Of a stretch of 64,000 bases of DNA, positions 8,522 to 17,354 are shown piece by piece. The notes under the pieces were generated by a model, which did no database searches, was not told the origin of the DNA, and saw only the letters and a list, made by a program, of their open reading frames with translations. The position numbers were made by a program, and so were the translations under genes. Position 1 is the stretch's first letter. Each line of letters opens with the position of its first letter. The stretch is taken from assembly GCA_900109895.1 (NCBI GenBank), contig FOBR01000005.1, forward strand, positions 222,498 to 286,497. The letters run 5' to 3'. This DNA comes from a bacterium A37T11. Lineage in GTDB: Bacteria; Bacteroidota; Bacteroidia; Sphingobacteriales; Sphingobacteriaceae.

Positions 8522-9238
8522 TTATCTCAATCTTTTACGGCACTCCTCCTTATAGTTTCGCCCAATTGGCAGCTCCCTGCCAAGGATCTCAATCGCAAAT
8601 GAATGATAGCTTTGAACTTTTTCGATGGAAACAATAAAAGAGCGATGTATGCGAACAAATTTTTCTTCGGGTAGTAGCTCCTCCAATACACTTATTTTCT
8701 GCTTACTGATATATGTTTTGTCAGCCAGGGCAATCTTGATATAGTCCTTAAGGCTTTCCGCCCAATAAATATCATTAACGTTGATCTTAACCATTCTGCG
8801 ATCAACACGCAAATACAGATAGTTATCATTTTTGATTTCCGAAACCGGAGGTTTGGAAATTGAGGCAGGTAATTGTTCAGGTCTATAGCCATTGAACACC
8901 TTATCCATCGCTTTCAGAAAACGGTCAAAAGGAATTGGCTTAAGAAGGTAATCCAAAGCATTGAGGTCAAAACCTTCAAGCGCATAATCCTGATAAGCCG
9001 TCGTAAATATAATTTTTGGCGGATTCGTTAGCGTACGGACCAACTCGGTACCCAGCAGGCCCGGCATCTTGATATCGAGAAATAACAGATCAATAGCATT
9101 CTTCTGGAGAACATGGAATGCCTGTACAGCATTATTGCATCTATCCACCAATTCCAGCTCCGGAAAATGGACAATGTACTTTTCGATAATCTCAAGAGCA
9201 TGCGGCTCATCATCTACAATTAGTGTTCTTATTTTCAT
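8522..9238 (-). CDS. LytTR-family response regulator
   Basis: This is a 238-residue two-component regulator. The N-terminal receiver has the acidic pair at residues 9-10, the phosphoacceptor aspartate at residue 55 (LLFLDIKMPG), a conserved threonine region (IIFTTAY) and lysine (YLLKPI). The C-terminal LytTR DNA-binding domain starts around residue 135 (YLYLRVDRRMVKIN) and includes the usual FVRIHRSFIVS segment. The ATG at 9238 overlaps the TGA of the kinase gene by four bases (ATGA), so the two are translationally coupled. It should be phosphorylated by that kinase; target genes are not evident. Confidence 0.92.
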   Translation of the reverse strand: MKIRTLIVDDEPHALEIIEKYIVHFPELELVDRCNNAVQAFHVLQKNAIDLLFLDIKMPGLLGTELVRTLTNPPKIIFTTAYQDYALEGFDLNALDYLLKPIPFDRFLKAMDKVFNGYRPEQLPASISKPPVSEIKNDNYLYLRVDRRMVKINVNDIYWAESLKDYIKIALADKTYISKQKISVLEELLPEEKFVRIHRSFIVSIEKVQSYHSFAIEILGRELPIGRNYKEECRKRLR

Positions 9239-10401
9239 GATTGGCTGGGTTTTGATTCCAGAATAATCGTATCTGTACAAGGTGTTTCAAATGTTGCTTC
9301 TTTTTTCATAGCCTTTACGGGATAGGAAAATGTATCAAAGTTTATTTGCAAAATGGCCAGATAGATATCATCTTCTTCATAAATGGTCAAAAGATGATTA
9401 TTGGGATATATCAATTCTAGCCTCTTTTTCAAATTTTGCAGGCCGATATTGCCGCAGGTAGAATCCCGCTCTGGTAATTGGCTCGGCCTGCTATTAGATA
9501 CCTTCAATTTGATACGCGCATAATTCACATCCAGATCTATATTGATCCAAGCCTCCTCGATCATCTCACTGGCCCCATGTTTGAATGCATTTTCGACCAG
9601 CGGGATCATCAGCAAAGGTGCTATACGCTGATCGGCGATATCTCCCTTGATACTGAAATTAAGATCCAGTCGATCTCCGTATCTCAGCCGCTCCAGGGTC
9701 AGGTAATTATGGATAATAGCCACATCACGCTTTAGGAATACATCTTTGGCATTGCATTCATAAAGCATATAGCGCAAAATATCCGACAAGCCCAAAACCA
9801 CTTCCGGCGACTTTGGAGATTGATTAAGGGTAAGAGCATATAGATTGTTTAAGGTATTGAAAAGGAAATGAGGGTGAATCTGTGATTTCAAAAAATTGAG
9901 CTCGGCTTGCAAGGCGACTTGTTTACGCTCATACCACATCCGGAAAAACTTAATGACTAATGCTATCCATACGACCGAATTACTCTGTTCCAACGCATGG
10001 ATCATATATTCCATGTTTGTAAATTGTTCTGTAAATGTACCTTCTATCTTTTTCCATTTCCAATCGGGATAGAGTTTGTGCATCTCTTTAAAGAAATAAG
10101 GGTCTGCAAAAAGAATCTCAATACTACGATACACCAGCACGCACCCGATGGCGAGAAGCGCGAAGGAAAGGATTAACTGTAGAAATTTTCGGGTATAAAG
10201 ATATTTGGGAAGTACGGCATAGGCCAGCGTATAAAAATAGATGAGATGTATGGGAAACAACAGCAGTACAGTATTAAATGCTACCGTATATCCTGGCCCG
10301 CCAACCTCAAATAACTGCGTCAGCCAAAGCAAAATCACCACCCAAAAGAACACGTGGGTAAGTAAACGTTTCCGGGTTTGTATAAAAGCTGAAACAACCA
10401 T
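9235..10401 (-). CDS. LytS/YehU-type sensor histidine kinase
   Basis: The product of 388 residues has four predicted transmembrane helices in its first 130 residues, then the His_kinase (LytS) domain: the phosphoacceptor box IHPHFLFNTLNNLY with the histidine at about residue 178, and an HATPase-like N-box PLVENAFKHG. A GNIGLQNLKKRLELIYP segment is the G-box. The start at 10401 is preferred because it directly begins a basic, then hydrophobic, leader; the frame is open 27 codons further upstream. It overlaps the LytTR gene by four bases and forms a complete two-component system with it. The signal sensed is unknown; there is no periplasmic domain of size. Confidence 0.9.
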   Translation of the reverse strand: MVVSAFIQTRKRLLTHVFFWVVILLWLTQLFEVGGPGYTVAFNTVLLLFPIHLIYFYTLAYAVLPKYLYTRKFLQLILSFALLAIGCVLVYRSIEILFADPYFFKEMHKLYPDWKWKKIEGTFTEQFTNMEYMIHALEQSNSVVWIALVIKFFRMWYERKQVALQAELNFLKSQIHPHFLFNTLNNLYALTLNQSPKSPEVVLGLSDILRYMLYECNAKDVFLKRDVAIIHNYLTLERLRYGDRLDLNFSIKGDIADQRIAPLLMIPLVENAFKHGASEMIEEAWINIDLDVNYARIKLKVSNSRPSQLPERDSTCGNIGLQNLKKRLELIYPNNHLLTIYEEDDIYLAILQINFDTFSYPVKAMKKEATFETPCTDTIILESKPSQS

Positions 10402-10646
10402 ATTCAAAATTAGTAAATTTCCTTTTCTGTTTGTATGTTTGGTCGACAAATATCCACTATAAGTCGACCAACGACATATCATTTAAACATCAACTTCAAC
10501 TTTTCTCTTCACCCAGAAAAGACTAATGTATTATATGGCCTATGTTCATTCAATGACGGCACAATCCAGTTCGCATTGAAGCAAGTGAGCTCTATACCCT
10601 TTATTCTGCGATATGGCTGCTTTTACCGATCAGCATATTGTTTACA

Positions 10647-11514
10647 ATGGTTATGCTCAGTTTATCTTTGGTTCATTTTCATGGGCATTCTCAAATAGTC
10701 CATGAACCGGCAGACACCCCTTCAGAATGTTCAAAACCCTATCAACCCTTTCGGATTGTAGGGAATCTCTACTATGTAGGCACCTATGATTTGGCTTGTT
10801 ATCTGATTGTCACCCCACAAGGAAATATACTTATAAATACAGGTCTTGCTCATTCGGCCGACATGATAAAATCCAATATATCATTTTTAGGCTTTCACTT
10901 AACCGATACTAAGATTCTGTTAACTACCCAGGCCCATTATGATCATATGGGAGCCATGGCGAAGATCAAAAAAATGAGCGGCGCTCAAATGATGGTAGAC
11001 GAAACCGACGCGGCTGTAATGGACGACGGAGGCAGTTCAGACTATGCATTAGGAGGCAAAGATCCCCAATACGAGCCCTTAAAGCCCGATCGTTTATTAC
11101 ACAATGGAGATACCATTGCGTTGGGAGGAATGGAACTGCAGATGTTTGCATCACGCTGGACATACAAAAGGTTCCTGTAGCTATTTATTAGATGTTAAGG
11201 ACGGACAAAAGACTTATCGGGTGCTGATTGCCAATCTACCCACTATAGTTACAGATAAAAAGTTTTCTGAAATTAAAGCATATCCAAACATTGAAAGTGA
11301 TTATCGCTATACCTTAAATGCTATGAAAAAGCTCACATTTGACATTTGGTTATCTTCACATTGCAGCCAATTTCATCTTCATTCCAAGCATAAACCAAAT
11401 GACCCCTACGATCCTACTATTTTTATGGATAAGAAAAGCTACGATGCCTCAATAACCAATTTGGAAGAACAGTTTTTTGAAAAAATTAAATCTGAATCGG
11501 CTGAACGAAAATAA
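10647..11514 (+). pseudogene. Frameshifted subclass B3 metallo-beta-lactamase
   Basis: Two overlapping frames together encode a full B3-type metallo-beta-lactamase. Frame one (to 11180) has a short signal peptide (SLSLVHFHGHSQ), the opening FRIVGNLYYVGTYDLACYLI and the metal motif TTQAHYDHMGA. Frame two (to 11514) resumes with HHAGHTKGSCSY, which carries the next histidine ligand, and ends with the usual SHCSQFHLHSK. Removing one T from TTT at 11145-11147 would join them as MELQMLHHAGH. The metal motif has glutamine instead of the first histidine, as in the GOB enzymes. Intact members hydrolyse penicillins, cephalosporins and carbapenems in the periplasm. Either a real decay or a sequence error explains the frameshift. 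Only ATG 10647 or TTG 10638 are plausible starts. Confidence 0.85.
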
Positions 11515-11853
11515 TATATGTATTTGACCCCTTTACCCTTTACTTAACATATTGCAAGATCGTAAAAAGCTTAAGTTAACCCGGTGTGCAATGACAGAAC
11601 CTTATCCGGCGAAAAAAGTGCTGTAATGTTGCTGGTAAATATATATTGGCCTATTGCAGAATTCTTTTGTATTCGCAACGATTCATCCAAATCACGAATA
11701 TGAGTATGTTCGACCGTGCCGAAACCATAGGAATACCTCAAGGTCATAAACTGGCCGATGTTTAAATCGGTCATGAGAGGGACTTCTGGTTGCGATAACC
11801 CCTAATGGAGCCATAATTTTTTAAGCAAATATATGGATGAAATAAATTTTTTA

Positions 11854-11861
11854 TACCTTTG
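11854..11861 (+). promoter_or_regulatory. -7 box of the sigma-factor gene
   Basis: TACCTTTG fits the Bacteroidota -7 consensus TAnnTTTG and lies about 80 bp before the ATG at 11941. This position favours the shorter sigma-factor start. The rest of the 11515-11940 gap has no gene I can support. Confidence 0.5.
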
Positions 11862-11940
11862 GTTATATTACGGAGGTAATTCCCAATTATGCCTTTATAA
11901 ACTGGTTGGAATTTTTTGTAAAAAGATTCGGTGTATTGTT

Positions 11941-12546
11941 ATGATTGAAAATTTGGATCAGGATAGAGATTGGGTTGAATTTATAGCCGGAAATAAAGAG
12001 GCATTTTGCTGTTTATATAACAACCATATCGACAAGTTGGTGGCTTACGGAAAATGTTTTACACATGATATCCAAATGATAGAAGATTGCATACATGATT
12101 TGTTCTTGGACCTTGACAGGTATCGTGAAAGGCTGAATCCGGAGGTGAACGTAGCTGCTTATATGGCAGTTTCTCTAAGGCGGAAAATTTTTTCCGCAAT
12201 TAAAAAGTCACGCAATTTTAAGGCGATTGAAGAATGCAGTTTGGACGAATCACGATTAATGGATGACGCGAACGTAGAGACAGCCCGCATTGGGAAAGAA
12301 ACAGATATGTATACATTTTACCAGATAAAAAGGGAGCTTGAAAATCTACCATGGAGGCAACAGCAAGCCATTCATTTAAAATTTATATTGGAACTATCCT
12401 ATGAAGAATTGTCGGAAATAATGGAGATATCTGTCAGCACTAGCCGAACGCTGGTCTATAGGGGAATTAAACGGTTACGCCAGAAAGCAGAGGGTTTAAC
12501 TGCCATTAATTTTGTATTATTAACGGTTATGTTTGTAATATTATAA
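11941..12546 (+). CDS. ECF-type RNA polymerase sigma factor
   Basis: This 201-residue sigma-70-family factor has region 2 (about residues 14-85, with the DCIHDLFLDLDRYRERL core-binding helix) and region 4 (about 125-180, with LPWRQQQAIHLKFILELSYEEL followed by the DNA-binding helix EISVSTSRTLVYRGIKRL). It ends in an unusual hydrophobic tail (FVLLTVMFVIL). An open frame extends 36 codons upstream, but the promoter at 11854 and the strong ATG at 11941 support this start. It is followed by a FecR-like anti-sigma and an STN-containing SusC gene, the classic arrangement for outer-membrane signalling: the porin senses its glycan and releases sigma to transcribe the locus. That mechanism is inferred from the family. 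Confidence 0.9.
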   Translation: MIENLDQDRDWVEFIAGNKEAFCCLYNNHIDKLVAYGKCFTHDIQMIEDCIHDLFLDLDRYRERLNPEVNVAAYMAVSLRRKIFSAIKKSRNFKAIEECSLDESRLMDDANVETARIGKETDMYTFYQIKRELENLPWRQQQAIHLKFILELSYEELSEIMEISVSTSRTLVYRGIKRLRQKAEGLTAINFVLLTVMFVIL

Positions 12547-12621
12547 AGAAAATAATTTTTTTTCTATTTTTAGTCTATAAAACTTCGGTTGCTTTCTCTT
12601 ACAGTAAAATTATCAAAAGGA

Positions 12622-13731
12622 ATGGCCCATAAGGCAGAAAATATTATTTTAAATAAAGGAAAAGATGACCCATCTCTTTCGGCTAAAGACAATCGCCAGG
12701 GTCATATAGCAACGCTTATATTAAAAGCCGTAGGGATAAAAGGAAATTTATCCAGCGATGTGCATTCAAATAAGAATTTATGGCTTCGTATAGAGGCGTC
12801 TGTGGAAAAAAGACATCGCAGGAGATTTATAACCCGATTAGCTTGTTGGACTGCAGCAGCGATCATCCTGGCTGTTTCCATTCCTTTTTTCTGGCCTCAC
12901 TTAACTAGTAGCACCGATGTAAAATTGGAGCTGGCGCAGATAGCAAATAAAAACTTGTACCTGTTGGCAGATACAAGCGGCGTGAAGGTTAAAAATGGAA
13001 AAAAAATCCAATACATTAAAAATCAATCAAGTATAAATTTTGCTGGAGAAAAAGAAAACTATATTCATAATTCAGAAGCTTATTCAACGGTGACAGTGCC
13101 TTATGGAAGGCGGACGGAGGTCATACTGCCTGACCGATCGTCTGTATGGTTAAGTTCGGGATCTCAGCTTACATTTTTAAAGTCATTTAATAAAGGTGAA
13201 CGAGAGGTTTTTTTGGAAGGGGAAGGTTTCTTTGATGTAACTTCTGATCCTGGCCATCCGTTTCATGTTTATTCAAAAACCTTGCATATAAAAGTTTTGG
13301 GTACATCCTTTAATGTTTGTTCATACCGTGAAGATGAAAAGTCATCAACTACTGTGATGAGCGGTAAGGTGGCATTATTTCCTATGTGTGAGGTGTCTTT
13401 TGATGAAAAGATACTTACGATTGGTAAAAATGCCCAGTTAATAAAAGGAAACAATCAGTTAATTGTAAAGGAAGATGAAGGTGACAGCCAGATCCTCTGG
13501 AAAGAGCAGCAGCTAATTTTAAAAAACAGTCCAGTAAAAGAAATTTTAACTAAATTGCAGAGATTATATAACGTCAATATCCATGCGGATGAAGTAGCAG
13601 TAGGGCAAACTTTCTCAGGAAGGTTTGATTTGACTCAGCCTTTGGAGGAACTGTTGGCAACGATCTATGATCCTCATCAGTTCTCCATAGAAATAAAAGA
13701 AAGGAGGGTTACAATCCAACACATAAGTTAA
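12622..13731 (+). CDS. FecR-family anti-sigma factor
   Basis: The product of 369 residues has a cytoplasmic N-terminus of about 68 residues, a single transmembrane helix (about 70-90, ACWTAAAIILAVSIPFFW) and a periplasmic FecR domain with the characteristic YSTVTVPYGRRTEVILPDRS, VWLSSGSQL, REVFLEGEGFFDV and HVYSKTLHIKVLGTSFNV strands (residues about 140-245). The C-terminal part (KEILTKLQRLYNV) is the DUF4974/secretin-like domain that contacts the STN domain of the porin. The nearer ATG (12622) is used; the frame is open to a TTG 11 codons upstream. It holds the upstream sigma factor inactive until the SusC porin binds its ligand. Confidence 0.92.
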   Translation: MAHKAENIILNKGKDDPSLSAKDNRQGHIATLILKAVGIKGNLSSDVHSNKNLWLRIEASVEKRHRRRFITRLACWTAAAIILAVSIPFFWPHLTSSTDVKLELAQIANKNLYLLADTSGVKVKNGKKIQYIKNQSSINFAGEKENYIHNSEAYSTVTVPYGRRTEVILPDRSSVWLSSGSQLTFLKSFNKGEREVFLEGEGFFDVTSDPGHPFHVYSKTLHIKVLGTSFNVCSYREDEKSSTTVMSGKVALFPMCEVSFDEKILTIGKNAQLIKGNNQLIVKEDEGDSQILWKEQQLILKNSPVKEILTKLQRLYNVNIHADEVAVGQTFSGRFDLTQPLEELLATIYDPHQFSIEIKERRVTIQHIS

Positions 13732-13817
13732 TAAAGAATATAAAAAAACGGAAAGATGTTGGAACCACCTTCCCGTTTATAGTCAATTAATCTGTTCAAT
13801 TAATTATTTACAAAAAT

Positions 13818-16800
13818 ATGATTTTTTTTAAACTTCATAGAGCATCTTTATGCTTTAAATGGAATGGTGTACAAAAACTACTACAGATAATGCGATACAC
13901 GGCATATATTTTTTGCCTGAGTTTAATGAGCGTATACGCTGATTCGTATTCTCAACGAATCAGCGTAAACTTCAAAAATGTAAAACTTAGCGACTTTCTG
14001 GAAGATATGCAAGCCCGGAGTGGTTATTCCATTTTTTATAATGACCAATCTTTGGAGGGGCAAATAGTTACTATATCGGCAAAAGATAAAGATTTGATAT
14101 GGATATTGAATAAAGCCTTTGAAGATCGTAACATCTATTTCTACATGAATGGTAAGCAAATTACCGTTAAGGATAAAGGTGGGGTGCAGCAAACCATTAG
14201 CGGCGTGGTGTTTGACGATCAGGTGCCCCCATTAAGCCTGCCAGGTATAAACGTCAAAGTAAAAGGTACTACGAAGGCTACGACAACCAATGAGCGTGGT
14301 GAATTTGTAATATCGGCATCAGGAGGAAATGTATTAGTGTTTTCTTCTGTGGGTTATGTAACTAAGGAGATTGTGGTGGGAGGCGAAAGTAAACTTACGG
14401 TTACTATGCAAAAAGATTTGAACGTTCTTGAAGAGGTCGTTTTGACTGGATACTCCACCCAAGTTAAAAAAGATATTACTGGCGCCGTCTCTGTTATAGA
14501 TGCCAATGATTTAAAAAAAGTTCAAGCCCCCAATGTCGCGCAACAATTACAAGGGAGAGCCCCAGGAGTGACCGTTACGAGCAATAATTCGCCGGGAGGT
14601 GAGGCGACGGTACGGATTAGGGGGTTCGGAACCATCAATAATAATGATCCACTTTATATTATTGACGGCGTACCAACAAAAGGAGGTCTGAATAGTATAA
14701 ATCCAAATAATATTGAGTCAATGCAAATCTTAAAAGATGCCTCTTCTACCTCAATATATGGTTCAAGGGCATCCAATGGAGTGATAATAATAACAACAAA
14801 ACAAGGGAAAGCTGGAGATACACAGCTCACCTTTGATGCTCGTACTGGAGTGCAAACAGCCAATGTTGACTTAGGGCTTATAAAAAATCCACTGGAATTC
14901 GGCCAATTACTTTGGCAACAACTCAGGAACGCTGGCATATTAACGAATGGTAATCCCTCCCATCCGCAATATGGAAATGGAGCAGATCCAGTAGTGCCCG
15001 ATTATATCTTGGCAGGAAGCAGTTATGGTCTTTTTGAAGGCGACACTCGGACAGATCCGTCACTTTATAATTATAATAAGGACAGTTTTTATCAAATTGT
15101 TAAAGCAAATAAAGAAGGGACCAGTTGGCATGATGAAATATTAAGTCCTGCAGTCGTACAGGAGTATAATTTGGGAGCTTCAGGAGGATCTGAGAAAAAT
15201 CGCTTTGCTATATCTTTAAACTATCTGAATCAGGATGGAGTATTAGATTATACCTCTTTTGACCGCTATTCAATTAGGGGCAATTCTGAATTCAATATCA
15301 AAAATTTTATTCGTTTTGGTGAAAATTTAGAGGTCAGTTATACGGAAAATAAAGGTTATTACTATAATAATGGAACAGCAAGCAGTTCAAACAATCAAGA
15401 TGGTAATCCAATTGGAAACGCTTACCGGATACCTTCCATCATTCCCGTATACGACATCATGGGCAATTTTGCCGCTACCCGTGCCGCAGGTTTAGGCCCT
15501 GCCACTAATCCGGTAGCACAACTTTACCGTACCAGAAACAATCAGGCTAATACTATTCGTGTATTTGGAAATACATTTGCCGAAGCAGATATCTTATCAG
15601 GGCTCACGGCCCGTACAAGCCTGGGATTTGACTATACCAATGTTAATCGTGTCAATTATGTCTTGTTGGATTTGGAAGAAGCAGAAACGGAATCAGCGAA
15701 CTCACTAACCAAAGCTAATGTCAACGATATTAGCCTAACATGGGCCAATACGCTAAACTATAAAAAAGTATTTAATGGCATACATAGCATTGCAGCCCTG
15801 GTAGGAACCGAAGCTATAAAAGGCAATGGAGAAGATTTTTCTGCCGTTCGCACGACGTATTTTTCGGAAGATCCGGATTATATGGATCTTAATTCGGGTA
15901 CTGCAGGCATCAATAATAGTGGGAGCCGGTACGAATGGGCGCTCTTTTCCATATTTGGGAAGGTTAATTACAGCCTAAAGGATCGTTATTTACTGGAAGC
16001 AACCGTCAGAAGGGATGGTTCAAGCCGGTTTGGCAGTCGCCACCGTTATGGGACATTTCCAGCCTTTAGCGGCGGATGGCGATTATCACAAGAATCTTTC
16101 ATGCAAAATCAGAGCTGGCTTGATAATTTGATGTTGCGCGTAGGTTGGGGAAAAACCGGTAATCAGGAAATTGGAAATTACAATGGATTTAATACTTACC
16201 GTTCTACTCTCAATCAATCCTCCTATGCCATTGATGGTACCAACAATTCGGTGACAGCAGGATTTGATACCGGTGCATTTGGCAATGCAGATGCCAAATG
16301 GGAGGCCACTACACAAACCAATGTGGGCTTAGATATGACTATTTTGCAAGGAAAACTTGGTTTTAACCTTGACCTGTATAATCGAACAACTTCTGATATG
16401 TTATATCAGGTTACCCTTCCGGCTACGCAAGGTACAGCCACTATTCCATATGTTAATGTAGGAGAAATGAATAATAAAGGTATTGACTTTGCTGTAAATT
16501 TCCAGGACAATACCAAAGGAGGTTTTAGCTATGGAGTGAGTGCCAATATATCTGCGTATAAAAATAAAGTCGTCAAATTAACAACAGATGAGTCGGCAAC
16601 TCTGCTAGGACCAAGTATCCGCAGCTATGTATGGACACGTTCAGTGGTAGGCCAACCTTTATATTCTTTTTATGGGCAGAATATAGACGGATTCTACCAG
16701 AATGAAGCCGACGTGGCAAATGGACCATCCTATCCAGGTTATGCTGGCGTAGGAAAGTTTAAGTACCACGATAAGGATGGAAATAATGTGATCGATGATA

Positions 16801-17336
16801 ATGACCGTACATTTATTGGTAGTCCACATCCCGATTTTACCTATGGAATCAATTTAAATCTGGGATATAAAAATTTCGATTTATCGGCATTTTTTCAAGG
16901 CGTGCAAGGCAACCAATTATTAAATATGGTTAACCGCTGGATTGACTTTAATAACCAAGCAGGAAATAGAAGCCTAAAAATGTTGTATGATTCATGGACG
17001 CCCGAAAATCCCGACGCATCTTTACCTATCCTCGATGCCAATGATAGTCGCAGCCAGCAACCATCATCCTATTTTATTGAAGACGGATCCTATTTACGGC
17101 TAAAAAACTTAACCGTTGGTTACACATTCCCACAAACTGCGCTTACTAAAATAGGACTCAAGAACTTGCGAATCTATTTACAGGCACAAAATTTATTTAC
17201 CATTACAGACTATACAGGGATCGATCCCGAAGTCACGACTGTGGGATCAACACCCGGTAGCACAACCTTTGGTGTGGACCAGGGGAATTATCCACTAGCA
17301 AAGACATTTCAAATCGGTTTAAATATAGGTTTATAG
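13818..17336 (+). CDS. SusC/RagA TonB-dependent porin with STN signalling domain
   Basis: This 1172-residue outer-membrane transporter has, in order: a signal peptide (residues about 24-45, or from an internal ATG at 13890), an STN secretin/TonB short N-terminal domain (about 46-115, starting ISVNFKNVKLSDFL), a carboxypeptidase-regulatory-like domain (about 125-205), a TonB box region, the plug domain with the SusC signature GVTVTSNNSPGGEATVRIRG and LYIIDGVPTKGG, and a 22-strand barrel. The STN domain is the piece that contacts the FecR anti-sigma, which explains why the sigma/anti-sigma genes precede it. It imports oligosaccharide captured by the SusD partner encoded 18 bp downstream. Confidence 0.95.
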   Translation: MIFFKLHRASLCFKWNGVQKLLQIMRYTAYIFCLSLMSVYADSYSQRISVNFKNVKLSDFLEDMQARSGYSIFYNDQSLEGQIVTISAKDKDLIWILNKAFEDRNIYFYMNGKQITVKDKGGVQQTISGVVFDDQVPPLSLPGINVKVKGTTKATTTNERGEFVISASGGNVLVFSSVGYVTKEIVVGGESKLTVTMQKDLNVLEEVVLTGYSTQVKKDITGAVSVIDANDLKKVQAPNVAQQLQGRAPGVTVTSNNSPGGEATVRIRGFGTINNNDPLYIIDGVPTKGGLNSINPNNIESMQILKDASSTSIYGSRASNGVIIITTKQGKAGDTQLTFDARTGVQTANVDLGLIKNPLEFGQLLWQQLRNAGILTNGNPSHPQYGNGADPVVPDYILAGSSYGLFEGDTRTDPSLYNYNKDSFYQIVKANKEGTSWHDEILSPAVVQEYNLGASGGSEKNRFAISLNYLNQDGVLDYTSFDRYSIRGNSEFNIKNFIRFGENLEVSYTENKGYYYNNGTASSSNNQDGNPIGNAYRIPSIIPVYDIMGNFAATRAAGLGPATNPVAQLYRTRNNQANTIRVFGNTFAEADILSGLTARTSLGFDYTNVNRVNYVLLDLEEAETESANSLTKANVNDISLTWANTLNYKKVFNGIHSIAALVGTEAIKGNGEDFSAVRTTYFSEDPDYMDLNSGTAGINNSGSRYEWALFSIFGKVNYSLKDRYLLEATVRRDGSSRFGSRHRYGTFPAFSGGWRLSQESFMQNQSWLDNLMLRVGWGKTGNQEIGNYNGFNTYRSTLNQSSYAIDGTNNSVTAGFDTGAFGNADAKWEATTQTNVGLDMTILQGKLGFNLDLYNRTTSDMLYQVTLPATQGTATIPYVNVGEMNNKGIDFAVNFQDNTKGGFSYGVSANISAYKNKVVKLTTDESATLLGPSIRSYVWTRSVVGQPLYSFYGQNIDGFYQNEADVANGPSYPGYAGVGKFKYHDKDGNNVIDDNDRTFIGSPHPDFTYGINLNLGYKNFDLSAFFQGVQGNQLLNMVNRWIDFNNQAGNRSLKMLYDSWTPENPDASLPILDANDSRSQQPSSYFIEDGSYLRLKNLTVGYTFPQTALTKIGLKNLRIYLQAQNLFTITDYTGIDPEVTTVGSTPGSTTFGVDQGNYPLAKTFQIGLNIGL

Positions 17337-17354
17337 GTATTAGTTAACTTCGTT

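Noticed and set aside
10435..10698. Plus-strand frame of 87 codons before the lactamase.
   Set aside because: It has no family, runs across the kinase promoter region and into the lactamase start in another frame; best seen as chance.
11571..11774. Minus-strand frame of 67 codons in the gap before the sigma factor.
   Set aside because: No ribosome-binding site or recognised family; likely chance or decayed debris.
13741..13785. Possible hairpin AAACGG...CCCGTTT between FecR and SusC.
   Set aside because: The arms pair only with a bulge and the gap is short; too weak to call an attenuator.
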